DNA from: JAJPHU01 sp035553375
Lineage (GTDB): Bacteria > Planctomycetota > Planctomycetia > Gemmatales > Gemmataceae
Length of the DNA stretch: 64,000 bases
NCBI GenBank assembly: GCA_035553375.1
Contig: DATNCY010000071.1
Location: 1 to 64,000, forward strand
Direction of reading: 5' to 3'
Shown one piece after another: positions 23,908-34,220 of the stretch. A model generated the notes under the pieces. The model was not told the DNA's origin. It saw only the letters and a list, made by a program, of their open reading frames with translations, and did no database searches. The position numbers and the translations under genes are program-made. How positions within the stretch are numbered: position 1 is the stretch's first letter; each line of letters opens with the position of its first letter.

Positions 23908-26177
23908 CATCTTTTCTTGTAGGCGCCCAAACCGACATCGATGTACTGGCCGCCGGCATTCTGCTTGCAATGGACCGCGAGGGTGTTTTTACCCGGCTTG
24001 AGCGTTGCCAGCGCCTTGAGATCAATCGGTATTTCCTCGTAATCGCTCGTATAGCCCCGGAGTTTCGCGGCCAGGACTCCATTGAGATAAATTTCAGCGT
24101 CATCGTCGTGGTGCAGCAGCAAATACATTTCTTTCGGAGCGTTCTCCGGCAGCTCGAACGTCCGCCGCAGCCAAATGTTCTTGGTGTCCCACACGGTGCG
24201 GACCACCGCGCCCGGCGTCATGCGCGTACCAAAGCCGCCGACGCCTTCTTTCCAATCCGCATCCTTAAAGTCCGGTTTGAACCAGCCTTCGGCTGGCTTT
24301 TCCAACGTGTAACGCCAGGTCAACCCCTTCTCTTTCGAGGTCGGTACGACCGCGACTTGCTCGGGCACCCGCGAGAGATCGCCCTTGTTGACGGCCGCGA
24401 CCCGTTCGAGATCGACCTTGATTACCGCGCGATCGTAGGTCAGCAGGCCATTGCCTTCCGTCTCCACGTCGGTGATCTGCGTGTAAACGGCCGCGCTCAG
24501 GCCGGGTTTATCCTTGAGCCGATACACGCCCGCCAACAGTTTCTCGTACTTGCGCGTGAGGTCTTCCTTGCTGCTGGCGCCGCGATAGCCCCAGGTTTTA
24601 TTCTCCCAGGTGTGGCCATCGACCTTGAGGCCAAGGCCGCCGAACTCGCCCAACACCGCCGCGCGCTTCGCCTCCAGGGGCGGCGAACCGGGGCCGGGAT
24701 AGACGTGAATGTCGTGGACATCGCCGACCTTGCGGTCAGTCCAACCGCTGGCACAATCGACCAAGCGAGAGGGATCGTATTTCTTCGTCCATTCCGTAAT
24801 GCGTGCCGTGTCGAACTGGCCCCAGCCCTCGTTGAAGACAACCCACATCACAATCGACGGATGATTGCGCAATCCATCGATCATATGTTTTAGTTCCTCC
24901 TCGTAATCCTTGGCCGATTCGGGAGTGCGCTTGATGTCGGGATCGTTGCCGCCGATACTCTTGTCGCCGGATGGCATGTCCTGCCAAACCAGCAGGCCGA
25001 GTTTATCGCACCAATAATACCAGCGCGCCGGCTCGACCTTGACGTGCTTGCGGGTCATGTTGAAGCCGAGTTTCTTGGTGATTTCGATGTCGTACTTGAG
25101 GGCTTCATCGGTCGGAGCGGTGTACAGACCATCGGGCCAGAACCCCTGATCGAGCGGGCCGACTTGCAGGACAAACTTGTTGTTGAGGAGCAGGCGCGTG
25201 ACGCCCTTGTCGTCCTTGCCGAGGCTGATCTTGCGCATGCCGAAATAGCTTTGTACCTCATCGTTTGTCCCTAAACGCGTGCCGCGGACGCCGACCTTGA
25301 GATCGTAGAGAAACGGCGACTGCGGGGACCATCGTTTCGCGTCGGGAACCTTCAACACCAACTCTTTGCCAATGCCGCCATTGACGGTGGCGATCTCTTT
25401 CTCTCCCTCCGATACGCGGGCCCAAGTCTGAAGATTGCCGATTAGACCCTTCCCAGTGAGGGTGATGTGGACTTCGCCCTTGTCCATGTCGGGCACGATT
25501 TTCATCTGTTCGATGTACACTTGCGACACCGGTTCCAGCCAGACCGTTTGCCAGATGCCGGTCGTCGGCGTATAGAAGATGCCGCCGGGTTTGTTGACTT
25601 GCTTGCCGCGCGGCTGCGTGCCGGCGTCGGTCGGATCCCAGACGCCGACAATCACTTCCTGTTCGCCCTCTTTCTTCAGCGCTTCGGTGATGTCGAACGT
25701 GAAGGCATCGTAGCCGCCGCGATGACTGCCGATTTCCTTGCCGTTGACCCAAACCTTCGCTTCCCAATCCACCGCGCCGAAGTGCAACAATACACGCTGA
25801 CTGCCCCACTCTTTCGGCACCGTGAAGAGACGGCGATACCACAAGCGATCGCCGTGCTTCATCACGCCGGATAGCGCCGATTCCACGGGGAAGGGCACGA
25901 GAATGCGTTCGGCCAGGTCTTTGCCCGTCGGGACGGCGTCCTCCTTTTTGGCGAAGGCGAGTTGCCAGATGCCATTGAGGTTCAGCCAGCGTTCGCGCTG
26001 CATTTGCGGTCGAGGATATTCAGGGTGCGGTTTATCAGCTTTAACATCCTTGGCCCAGCGTGTCATCAGCGGTCCCTTGGCCGGCTGCCAGTCCGCCGCG
26101 TTCACGGCCATCGTCCAGCCCAGCAGCGCCGGAATGCAGCACGCCCACACGCATTGTCGTCGCCATCTCATTATCAT
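23907..26177 (-). CDS. Secreted glycoside hydrolase family 2 enzyme
   Basis: 756 residues. Signal peptide (CIPALLGWTMAVNAAD), then the GH2 order: sugar-binding jelly roll (LNLNGIWQLAF ... WYRRLFTVP ... WVNGKEIGSHRGGYDAFTFDIT), immunoglobulin-like domain, and TIM barrel. The acid/base Glu is in WVVFNEGWGQFD (about residue 447) and the nucleophile Glu in VLGEFGGLG (about residue 510). A second jelly-roll module closes the protein (LLLHHDDDAEIYLNG). Family 2 includes beta-galactosidases, glucuronidases and mannosidases, and the substrate is not decided by these motifs. ATG 26177 has GGAGG 8 nt upstream. The frame extending to 26312 is not supported. Confidence 0.88.
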   Translation of the reverse strand: MIMRWRRQCVWACCIPALLGWTMAVNAADWQPAKGPLMTRWAKDVKADKPHPEYPRPQMQRERWLNLNGIWQLAFAKKEDAVPTGKDLAERILVPFPVESALSGVMKHGDRLWYRRLFTVPKEWGSQRVLLHFGAVDWEAKVWVNGKEIGSHRGGYDAFTFDITEALKKEGEQEVIVGVWDPTDAGTQPRGKQVNKPGGIFYTPTTGIWQTVWLEPVSQVYIEQMKIVPDMDKGEVHITLTGKGLIGNLQTWARVSEGEKEIATVNGGIGKELVLKVPDAKRWSPQSPFLYDLKVGVRGTRLGTNDEVQSYFGMRKISLGKDDKGVTRLLLNNKFVLQVGPLDQGFWPDGLYTAPTDEALKYDIEITKKLGFNMTRKHVKVEPARWYYWCDKLGLLVWQDMPSGDKSIGGNDPDIKRTPESAKDYEEELKHMIDGLRNHPSIVMWVVFNEGWGQFDTARITEWTKKYDPSRLVDCASGWTDRKVGDVHDIHVYPGPGSPPLEAKRAAVLGEFGGLGLKVDGHTWENKTWGYRGASSKEDLTRKYEKLLAGVYRLKDKPGLSAAVYTQITDVETEGNGLLTYDRAVIKVDLERVAAVNKGDLSRVPEQVAVVPTSKEKGLTWRYTLEKPAEGWFKPDFKDADWKEGVGGFGTRMTPGAVVRTVWDTKNIWLRRTFELPENAPKEMYLLLHHDDDAEIYLNGVLAAKLRGYTSDYEEIPIDLKALATLKPGKNTLAVHCKQNAGGQYIDVGLGAYKKR

Positions 26178-26280
26178 GGTGTTCGCCTCCAGGTGATTGA
26201 CGGGAACCTTACCTGAGAGAGTATATGAAGGAACCGACTCCCGCGTGGGAGCATCGGAAGTTGCTTGGAGGGGAAACGCG

Positions 26281-26664
26281 GTGCTGTCGCATTCCGAGTT
26301 GATCTTCGTCAAACGTGTGAAGGGAAAAGGCCGAGGCGTGTTCGCGCGTCAGGCCATTGCGGAAGGAAGCGTCATCGAGCGCGTTCCGGTCTTGCTGGCA
26401 CCTCTCGAACAAATGAACGATAGCGTAAGTTGTTCGCTCTTGGGGCGCTACTGCTTCCTGCGCAATCGTTCCACGGTGGCGCTGGCGCTAGGCTACGGTT
26501 CGCTGTATAACCATTCCTACGCTCCGAACGCTCGCTACGACGAGGAAGCCGGAGCGCTCATGGTGTTTACGGCCATCCGCACCATCTCCGCAGGCGAAGA
26601 GATTACCATCAACTACAACGGCGATCCGGAGGATAAATCGCCGGTGGGATTTGAGGTTCGCTAA
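26281..26664 (+). CDS. SET-domain protein (putative protein-lysine methyltransferase)
   Basis: 127-residue stand-alone SET domain. GKGRGVFARQAIAEGSVIE is the N-terminal SAM-binding part, and LGYGSLYNHSYAPNARY is the pseudoknot with the NHS motif. AIRTISAGEEITINYNGDPE carries the conserved EEITINY. SET enzymes transfer methyl groups to protein lysines, and small bacterial versions have unknown targets. GTG 26281 is preceded by GGAGGGG about 8 nt upstream and fits the domain start. The upstream in-frame ATG at 26197 would add an unrelated leader. The gene is divergent from the glycosidase and followed by a REP family 1 hairpin. Confidence 0.85.
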   Translation: MLSHSELIFVKRVKGKGRGVFARQAIAEGSVIERVPVLLAPLEQMNDSVSCSLLGRYCFLRNRSTVALALGYGSLYNHSYAPNARYDEEAGALMVFTAIRTISAGEEITINYNGDPEDKSPVGFEVR

Positions 26665-26679
26665 GGACTTGCGGGCGAC

Positions 26680-26735
26680 CCAGCCCGCAGCGCCAGCAAG
26701 GGTATTTCGTTCCCTTGCTGGCGCTGCGGGCTGGC
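26680..26735. repeat. REP family 1 palindrome
   Basis: CCAGCCCGCAGCGCCAGCAA plus GGG pairs with its complement over 23 bp around a 9-nt loop. It lies between the SET gene and the convergent proline-rich gene. Confidence 0.92.
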
Positions 26736-26768
26736 AGGGTTGCGCTTCAGGCTCCGATCGTTCGCGGA

Positions 26769-27554
26769 TCATTCGTCGATCGGAAAATACGTTCCGTCTT
26801 CCAGACAGGGTTGCGGAGGAGGAGGCTGGACCGGCGGTACCGGCGGCTTCGCAGCGTGAGGCTTGTGCAGCAGGCCGTGCAGCAAATGATGCTTTTTCTT
26901 AAGACAATTTGGATCGGTAAAAGCATTCAGACCGTCATCCATCATGTCCGCTCCCGGTATCGGATAATAGGAGAGATCCGGGTTTCCGCGTTTCCAACGG
27001 TTCTTTTTGCCGGATCCATTCGGCGGCGGCGGAGGACCGACAGGCGTGTAATAAGAACCCTCGGTGAACTCGCCATATCCGTAAGGCCCAGGCTGCCCAG
27101 CGCTATTGTCAGCGGTTGTGTGTCTCCAGCGATGTTTGCGGCCCGAAGTCGGCGGCGGCGGCGGAGCATACGGAGAGGGACCGAAGCCCTCGGCGAACCC
27201 CTGCTGACCGTAAGGCCACTGCGGGTATGGTCCCGCATTTCCTGGAACTGCGGGTGTCGCGTTCTTATGCTTCCAGCGATGCTTGTGCCCCGATGGGACA
27301 GGCGGCGGTGGAGGCATGAGGATCGGCGGATAAAAATCGCTGGGAACCTCTTCGATCACGACAGGACACGAAGCGGGTGGTTCGGTCGGTTGTTGAGGTC
27401 GTGATGCGGGCGGTTCGGCCGTTTGGGGTTGCGGGGTGAGCCGAGGGGCGGGCCGAGGTGGTTCCACAATGAGTCGGGGAGCCTGACCGACTGCCGCCGA
27501 GGCGGCGAGCAGCACGGCGACGACTCCCCCCAAGGGGAGGGTAACGCGGACCAT
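26769..27554 (-). CDS. Secreted Pro-rich protein with KHRW-type basic repeats
   Basis: 261 residues. Signal peptide (GVVAVLLAASAAVGQ), then Pro/Gln-rich sequence. A unit of polyproline followed by a basic aromatic motif appears three times: PPPPPVPSGHKHRWKH, PPPPPTSGRKHRWRH and PPPPPNGSGKKNRWKR, spaced about 45 residues apart. A His/Lys-rich block (KKKHHLLHGLLHKPH) and more prolines close the chain. Low complexity and charge suggest a surface or matrix protein. No domain is recognised. ATG 27554 is supported by AAGGAG 7 nt upstream. Confidence 0.65.
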   Translation of the reverse strand: MVRVTLPLGGVVAVLLAASAAVGQAPRLIVEPPRPAPRLTPQPQTAEPPASRPQQPTEPPASCPVVIEEVPSDFYPPILMPPPPPVPSGHKHRWKHKNATPAVPGNAGPYPQWPYGQQGFAEGFGPSPYAPPPPPTSGRKHRWRHTTADNSAGQPGPYGYGEFTEGSYYTPVGPPPPPNGSGKKNRWKRGNPDLSYYPIPGADMMDDGLNAFTDPNCLKKKHHLLHGLLHKPHAAKPPVPPVQPPPPQPCLEDGTYFPIDE

Positions 27555-27812
27555 CAAGTTTCTCCTTTCGCGGGAGCCGAGAAGCGCCAGGGAACCACAG
27601 AGCAGAGGATGTACGCCAACGCGCGTTTCCTTCTTCCCTTTCTTTCGGCTATTAGCGAGAGCTGTCCCAATCTCGGATCATCCCCTCATCCGCTTCCTCC
27701 GGCGACGGCCTCGCAACCTCCCGCGCAGGTCGGAGATTCCTACTTGCTCCATCGGTCCGCAAAACAGAGCCAGCCGCACGCGATCCGCACGGCCGTTATG
27801 ATCTGTTCGAGT

Positions 27813-27867
27813 GGAAACGTAAGCGACGGACTGCCCGCATCATGGGCAGCCCGTCGCTCACGCTTCC
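27813..27867. terminator. Long hairpin in the 343-bp gap upstream of the Pro-rich gene
   Basis: Arms of about 25 bp: GGAAACGTAAGCGACGG then ACTGCCC against GGGCAGC then CCGTCGCTCACGCTTCC, with two mismatches in the outer part and a 7-nt loop. It lies 31 bp beyond the stop of the gene at 27898-28236, which reads toward it, so it fits a terminator for that gene. The rest of the 27555-27897 space shows no ORF or clear promoter. Confidence 0.6.
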
Positions 27868-27897
27868 GGCCCCGTTTACTGTTGGTTTGCCCTGGTA

Positions 27898-28236
27898 CTA
27901 GACGGGCTCCCAGTAGATAGTTCGGCAGTGTACGCACTGGCCTAGTTCATACTCAAGTTGCTCGCCTGTCTGAAACGTGAAGGAGTATGTGTCCAGTTCC
28001 GGCACGGGTCGGCCGCAGGTGCAAGCAGATTGCTCCGGTTGGCCGCGACCAAGCAAACGCCCCCAAGCCTGACCGGCGAGAAAGCTCATCCATCCGTGGC
28101 TTCGCTTTTGGTGATGGCTCATCCGTGACCATCGTACATCTTCAGGTGACCTTATCCCGAGTTTCCGGCAGGCGCGCACAACGGGATAAGGTGGAGCATC
28201 ACATTCAAATTCCAGCGTTCCCAGACGGCTCGACAT
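27898..28236 (-). CDS. Small protein with C-terminal zinc-ribbon-like CxC...CxxC
   Basis: 112 residues. The N-terminal half resembles a short planctomycete helical region (YPVVRACRKLGIRSPEDVRWSRM). The second half has a cysteine set ACTCGRPVPELDTY ... LGQCVHCRTIYWEP, consistent with a small zinc-binding ribbon. No known function. ATG 28236 has GAGAGG 8 nt upstream. It is divergent from the CAP-domain gene across 226 bp. It could be a DNA- or protein-binding accessory factor, and that is a guess from the metal motif only. Confidence 0.6.
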   Translation of the reverse strand: MSSRLGTLEFECDAPPYPVVRACRKLGIRSPEDVRWSRMSHHQKRSHGWMSFLAGQAWGRLLGRGQPEQSACTCGRPVPELDTYSFTFQTGEQLEYELGQCVHCRTIYWEPV

Positions 28237-28462
28237 GGCTATTTCCTCTCACAAGTCCCATTCTTCCGGTCATAAGGATTACTCTCGTTTCCAGGCCAAC
28301 CCCCGAATGGGAGACGAACCCTCGAATAATAATCTGAGTAGCAAGTTATGTGCCGTGGTTTCCGCCAAAGACGATTGTCGTAACCAGGATGCGGTGAGTA
28401 TGCTATACCGTAGGGGAAAGCTCAGATCCCTGCTGTCGCCTCCTTCTTGCAAAAGGTGTGGC

Positions 28463-28993
28463 ATGATCCGTCGTTTTTCCGCATGCTCTTTCCTAATCTT
28501 CGTGGCAGCGGTCGTATCGTTCGCTCGGACGGACGACACGAAAGAGAAAGCCAAGCCGGAAGCGGCCAAGTTCGAGATGACGAAGGATGAGCAGACGCTC
28601 CTGGACTTGCTCAACAAAGAGCGCGTCCAAAAAGATTTACCCGCGTTGCGACCCCAGCCGTTGTTGTTCAAAGCGGCGCGCGGACACTCGACGAACATGT
28701 CCAAACAGCGGAAGATGGAACATGTTCTCGACGGCAAAACGCCCGGCCAGCGCGTGCTTGCCGCCGGTTACGATTACGGCAAGGTCAGCGAGAATATCGC
28801 GGAAAGCGAGGGGGGGAAAGTTCCTCTCGCGGTGATCGTCAAGGATTGGATGGAGTCGAAGAGTCATCGGGAAAATTTACTCAGCGACAAGGTCACGGAG
28901 ACGGGGTTGGGCATCGCCAAGAATGACAAGGGCGAGGTCTACTACACGCAGGTATTCGCCCGGCCGCGGAAAATCATCAAGCGACGGAATTAG
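28463..28993 (+). CDS. Secreted CAP-domain (SCP/PR-1-like) protein
   Basis: 176 residues. The signal peptide (RRFSACSFLIFVAAVVSFAR) is followed by an acidic/Lys linker and a CAP domain. Motifs are LLDLLNKERVQKDLPALRP, AARGHSTNMSKQRKMEH (cavity His), VSENIAES, and WMESKSHRENLLSDKVTETG with the second cavity His. These match the bacterial YkwD-like subfamily of exported CAP proteins, whose activity is mostly unknown (lipid or metal binding, proposed peptidase). ATG 28463 follows AAAAGG. The frame from 28235 would overlap the divergent gene and is not used. Its stop is 4 bp from a 103-bp REP family 2 palindrome. Confidence 0.85.
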   Translation: MIRRFSACSFLIFVAAVVSFARTDDTKEKAKPEAAKFEMTKDEQTLLDLLNKERVQKDLPALRPQPLLFKAARGHSTNMSKQRKMEHVLDGKTPGQRVLAAGYDYGKVSENIAESEGGKVPLAVIVKDWMESKSHRENLLSDKVTETGLGIAKNDKGEVYYTQVFARPRKIIKRRN

Positions 28994-28997
28994 TGTA

Positions 28998-29100
28998 TGC
29001 TCCGGCCTGTTGGCGAACGGCTGGCGTAAGCCGGCTGGTATAGCCTCTATTAGCCTATACCAGCCGGCTTACGCCAGCCGTTCGCCAATAGGCCGGAGCA
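28998..29100. repeat. REP family 2 palindrome, near-perfect 46-bp arms
   Basis: Left arm from 28998 and right arm ending at 29100 match over 46 bp with a single mismatch, around an 11-nt loop. It starts 4 bp after the CAP gene stop. Its right arm carries the last codons and the TAA of the convergent meaB gene (GERLA then stop). This is the best preserved copy of the family here. Confidence 0.95.
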
Positions 29101-29995
29101 GATTCAAAAGAGCCGACGCCGCACGGCTGGAAGTAATGTCGCCAGCCTGCCACTCGGCCAGCAGTTGCCGCAGTTCCGGTCGTCCGCTTGTTTCCGCCGT
29201 GGCGAAGCGCGCCGCCAAGATTTGTTGGGCGAGGCGGAGCAGATCGCGTCCGCTCTGCTGTCGGCCGCGTCGCAGCGGTTGGTCGGCGATGGTCTGCCAT
29301 AGTTCTTGCAATCCGTTACCCGTGCGCGAGCTGATGCGCAGAACGGGAACGACCGGCCCCATGCCCAGCGCCAACGTGGCCAGCACTTGCGCCTCCACAC
29401 GTTCGGCTCCCGGCAGATCCGCCTTGTGAATAACAATCACGTCGGCGACTTCGAGCAAACCGGCCTTCTCCCACTGAAGATCGTCGCCGGTTTCCGGCTG
29501 GAGCAATAAAACGAGGACATCGACCAGTTCGCGCACCACCGTATCGCCCTGCCCCGCGCCGACCGTCTCGATCAGCACCACATCGAAACCAAACGCCTCC
29601 AACAGACGAATCAAGGCGGCGAGATGCTCGGCGAGTGCGCCCTGTCCGCCGGCCGCCGCCAGACTGCGAATGAAGACGCCGTCATCATCCGGCCGCGACG
29701 GCATACGGAAGCGATCGCCGAGCAGCGCGCCGCCGCTCAGCGGACTTTGCGGATCGCAAGCCAGCACCGCAACCGTCTGCCCCTGACGACGCACTTCCTC
29801 GATCAACTTGCCGACAAGCGTACTTTTGCCGACGCCGCCGCTGCCGGTGACGGCGACCACGCGCGCCGGCTTGCCGGCTTCGCCTACTCCAGCCAGGATT
29901 TCTTCCACTCGTTCGCCGCGCGCTACGAGACTGACCAGGCGTGCCAGGGCCAGCCGATCGCGCTGGCGAAAGCGTTCGAGAAGCGTCTCAAGCAT
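29069..29995 (-). CDS. meaB: MeaB/ArgK-type G3E GTPase, methylmalonyl-CoA mutase chaperone
   Basis: 308-residue P-loop GTPase that loads and protects adenosylcobalamin on methylmalonyl-CoA mutase. Visible motifs: Walker A VTGSGGVGKSTLVGKL, switch region LACDPQSPLSGGALLGDRFRM, VLIETVGAGQGDTVV, and guanine-specificity VIVIHKADLPGAE. ATG 29995 overlaps the end of the B12-binding subunit gene by 8 nt, a typical coupled arrangement. Its C-terminal residues ERLA and stop codon come from the arm of a REP family 2 palindrome, so the natural 3' end may have been replaced. The operon order is mutase, Uma2, B12 subunit, meaB. Confidence 0.93.
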   Translation of the reverse strand: MLETLLERFRQRDRLALARLVSLVARGERVEEILAGVGEAGKPARVVAVTGSGGVGKSTLVGKLIEEVRRQGQTVAVLACDPQSPLSGGALLGDRFRMPSRPDDDGVFIRSLAAAGGQGALAEHLAALIRLLEAFGFDVVLIETVGAGQGDTVVRELVDVLVLLLQPETGDDLQWEKAGLLEVADVIVIHKADLPGAERVEAQVLATLALGMGPVVPVLRISSRTGNGLQELWQTIADQPLRRGRQQSGRDLLRLAQQILAARFATAETSGRPELRQLLAEWQAGDITSSRAASALLNLLRPIGERLA

Positions 29996-30398
29996 GGCCG
30001 GCTCCGCTGCGCTGCTGCAAAAACGAGACAATTTCCGGCAGGGCCGTGCCGGGACCGAAAACGCGCGCCACGCCCATGTCCAGAAGTTTCGGGATGTCGC
30101 CTTCGGGAATGATGCCGCCGACGAGAACGCCGACGTGTTCGAGTCCCGCCTCGCGCAGCATTTGCAAGATACGCGGCACGAGTGTCATATGAGCGCCGCT
30201 GAGGATGCTCAGTCCGAGCCAGTCAGCGTCTTCATCGGCAAGGGTGCGGACGATCGCTTCGGGCGTCTGCCACAGGCCGGCGTAGATAACCTGCATCCCG
30301 GCATCGCGCAGGGCGCGGGCGACAACCTTGATGCCGCGATCGTGGCCATCGAGACCGACCTTGGCGAGGACAACACGCAACGGGGGGGATTCGACCAT
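29988..30398 (-). CDS. Methylmalonyl-CoA mutase B12-binding small subunit
   Basis: 136 residues carrying only the cobalamin-binding domain. It has the axial-His motif DGHDRG (VLAKVGLDGHDRGIKVVARAL), the SxL motif (LGLSILSGAHMTLV), and the GG motif VLVGGIIPEGDIPKL. It completes the large subunit at 30997-32649, giving a split mutase of the archaeal/actinobacterial-like plan. ATG 30398 has GGAGAGG 5 nt upstream. It ends overlapping meaB. An Uma2 gene separates it from the large subunit, which is unusual for a two-subunit enzyme. Confidence 0.92.
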   Translation of the reverse strand: MVESPPLRVVLAKVGLDGHDRGIKVVARALRDAGMQVIYAGLWQTPEAIVRTLADEDADWLGLSILSGAHMTLVPRILQMLREAGLEHVGVLVGGIIPEGDIPKLLDMGVARVFGPGTALPEIVSFLQQRSGAGHA

Positions 30399-30414
30399 GA
30401 AGCCTCTCCTCGAA

Positions 30415-30972
30415 TCACTCAAAGAACCGCCGCACAGCGACGCGAAATTCGGGCAGGACGTCGGGAACAGTCAACTCCTGCTCGGCCGTGAAGACCTCAA
30501 TCGCCTCTTCGGCGCGATAGAGGTTGCATCGTTCTGTCATCTGATCGAGGACGCACACGACCGTCACGCCGGCTTCCAGATACTCAGCGACCTTGGCCAA
30601 GATCGGCCCCCAACGATCCGTCGGCGAGCGCACTTCAAAGACCAGTTCAGGAACGACGGGCAAGTATCCTTGGGGGAGCGGTCCAGGCGGGACTCGGCCG
30701 TAGCTGTAAAAGGCGACATCCGCCCCGCGCACCGTATCGGGATCGTGTTCCGTGAGGATACCGGAGTCATTACAAACGAGACGGCCCAACGACCGACCTT
30801 CAAGATGTAACCGCAAGAGATAGTAAACCTGACCACAGATTTCCCCATGTCGAGGTGTTGGTAAGTTCATAAGGATTACCCTCCCGCGCTTTAGTTCCTT
30901 GGGCTTTCCATCGTCCGGTAAGCGGCGAAACTCCTCCGCGGTAAGAAGAGGCTCCATAACAAGAACATTCAT
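30415..30972 (-). CDS. Uma2 family (DUF820) putative PD-(D/E)XK nuclease-fold protein
   Basis: 185 residues of the Uma2/DUF820 family: MEPLLTAEEFRRLPDDGKPKELKRG at the start, then DTVRGADVAFYSY (the PD-like strand) and VPELVFEVRSPTD (the ExK-type strand), as in the restriction-endonuclease fold. Uma2 proteins are highly multiplied in cyanobacteria and planctomycetes, and their biological role is unproven. This one lies between the mutase large subunit (24 bp upstream) and the B12 subunit (16 bp downstream), so it must be cotranscribed with them. Two more Uma2 genes follow at 32707 and 33466. Confidence 0.87.
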   Translation of the reverse strand: MNVLVMEPLLTAEEFRRLPDDGKPKELKRGRVILMNLPTPRHGEICGQVYYLLRLHLEGRSLGRLVCNDSGILTEHDPDTVRGADVAFYSYGRVPPGPLPQGYLPVVPELVFEVRSPTDRWGPILAKVAEYLEAGVTVVCVLDQMTERCNLYRAEEAIEVFTAEQELTVPDVLPEFRVAVRRFFE

Positions 30973-30996
30973 ATTAGTTCTCCTTAAAGTCCGGTT

Positions 30997-32649
<1,653 letters not shown>

Positions 32650-32706
32650 GACGATCACTCCTTGGGCTGAATGCAGAAGGTAAGTCAGTCAACAATCGCC
32701 GTGCGG

Positions 32707-33423
32707 TCAAGACTGCCTGGATGATGCTGCTTGTCGCAACTGCTGGACGAAGGAAGCATGTTCTTCGCTGGCAACACCCGTCTGCACAACCCGCGCGACA
32801 GTGGCCAGATCGCCATTTACCAACCCGGTAGGATCAAGCCATAATCCCGGCAGCGTTTCACTGCGATAAACGCCAGCCGCGTCCCTTGGCAAGCGTTCGT
32901 ACTGTCCCTCACGAAGAATGAACCAATCAATCTCCCGATCCTCGACGCGCCACACGATGTATTCGAGAATGCCGTTGCGGCAATACGCCCTGCGCTTGGC
33001 GTTGAGATCGATGCTCACCGTGCTGGCGGAAACCTCGGCGACAAGTTCCGGGGCTCCAGAGATGTAATCGTCTTCATCAATGACTACTTTCCCTCCGTGA
33101 GAAGGTAGCACGATCAAGTAGGCATCGGGTTGCGGCTCATTGTCCATGTCCAGCCGCAACGAACCATTGTCTCCACCTTCGACGCCTGACGTGGCCATCG
33201 AGTACATTCCAAGCCAGGAGATGAGATTGAAGTGCGGGTTACTGTGATGACGATGTCTCACGGGTGAGGGCATATAGACGATCCCTTCGATAAGTTCAGC
33301 CTTCTTCACCTCCGGCATGGCGTTGTAGCGGCGCTCGAACTCGTGCCGCGTTAAGCGATCACCGTCCCGCAAGGGAGGTACAACCGATGGCGGAGAATCA
33401 GGCCGCACGAGTGGAGTAGTCAT
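32707..33423 (-). CDS. Uma2 family (DUF820) protein
   Basis: 238 residues. LTRHEFERRYNAMPEVKKAELIEGIVYMPSPV is the N-terminal Uma2 segment. PQPDAYLIVLPSHGG (Asp) and APELVAEVSASTVSIDLNAKRRAY (Glu and Lys) form the PD-(D/E)XK-like core. The C-terminal 40 residues are helical (EEHASFVQQLRQAASSRQS). It lies 57 bp upstream of the mutase large subunit start on the same strand and 42 bp after the next Uma2 gene. Function is unknown. Confidence 0.87.
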   Translation of the reverse strand: MTTPLVRPDSPPSVVPPLRDGDRLTRHEFERRYNAMPEVKKAELIEGIVYMPSPVRHRHHSNPHFNLISWLGMYSMATSGVEGGDNGSLRLDMDNEPQPDAYLIVLPSHGGKVVIDEDDYISGAPELVAEVSASTVSIDLNAKRRAYCRNGILEYIVWRVEDREIDWFILREGQYERLPRDAAGVYRSETLPGLWLDPTGLVNGDLATVARVVQTGVASEEHASFVQQLRQAASSRQS

Positions 33424-33465
33424 CTTTCGTTCCTCCCCAAAGAAATAAGCCCACTCTTGACGCGA

Positions 33466-34185
33466 TTATTTTAGATGACGGCGTAGTTCTTCTACTTCAC
33501 GATGCAGGCGTTCAATTTCCGCCTCGGCCCGTGCCAATCGCTCTTGCGGTAATTCCTGCTCTCGCGCAACACGCTCGATTTCGGCTTCAGCGTGTGCGAT
33601 TCGTTCCTGTGGCGTCGGTAGCCATTTTGTCGCTGTGGGATCGTAAAGCCGCAGTTGAGAACCAACCTGCTCCAGGTGCAGCCCCAGGATCTTACTCGGC
33701 AACCGTCCGTGCAGGGAACGAATCGGCTGATACACTCCGGCACGCAACCGATAGCCTTGCAAGGGCGGTTGCAAATAATCGCCCAGCGGATCGAACAGGA
33801 AATACTCCTTGACATGCAGCACGTCCTGATAACGGCGAAACTTCGTTTCTTGGTCTTCATGTCGCGTCGAGGAGGACGTCAGTTCGATGGTCACGTCCGG
33901 CCCCTTGCCTTCCTCCCAGATAAGGTAGTTGAGCCGCTCGCGCTTGGGCACTCCCTTGACCACGAAGACATCCGGCGCGATGTGGCGGCGGCGATTGCCG
34001 GGTTCATAAAAGAGCAACAAATTGCCGGAAACGTACACCCTCGGATCAACGGCGTAATAGGTCTCCAATGTCTGAATCAGATCGTTCATCAATTTGCGGT
34101 GTTGATCGGTTTCCGCCATAGGACGCCCATCCGAGGTGGGATAAACGATTTCCGTTCGCGCTCCCTTGCGAATGATTGTGGACAC
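33466..34185 (-). CDS. Uma2 family (DUF820) protein with coiled-coil tail
   Basis: 239 residues. Core segments HIAPDVFVVKGVPKRERL and GPDVTIELTSSSTRHEDQETKFRRY correspond to the PD and ExK parts of the nuclease fold. The C-terminal 50 residues form a charged coiled coil with an internal repeat (AEAEIERVAREQELPQERL and AEAEIERLHREVEELRRH). GTG 34185 has GAGGGA 6 nt upstream. It is 35 bp downstream of the thiolase stop on the same strand. The tail suggests oligomerisation or a partner. Role unknown. Confidence 0.87.
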   Translation of the reverse strand: MSTIIRKGARTEIVYPTSDGRPMAETDQHRKLMNDLIQTLETYYAVDPRVYVSGNLLLFYEPGNRRRHIAPDVFVVKGVPKRERLNYLIWEEGKGPDVTIELTSSSTRHEDQETKFRRYQDVLHVKEYFLFDPLGDYLQPPLQGYRLRAGVYQPIRSLHGRLPSKILGLHLEQVGSQLRLYDPTATKWLPTPQERIAHAEAEIERVAREQELPQERLARAEAEIERLHREVEELRRHLK

Positions 34186-34220
34186 GGTTACTCCCTCTTT
34201 TTACGGAAACTCCAGACGCC

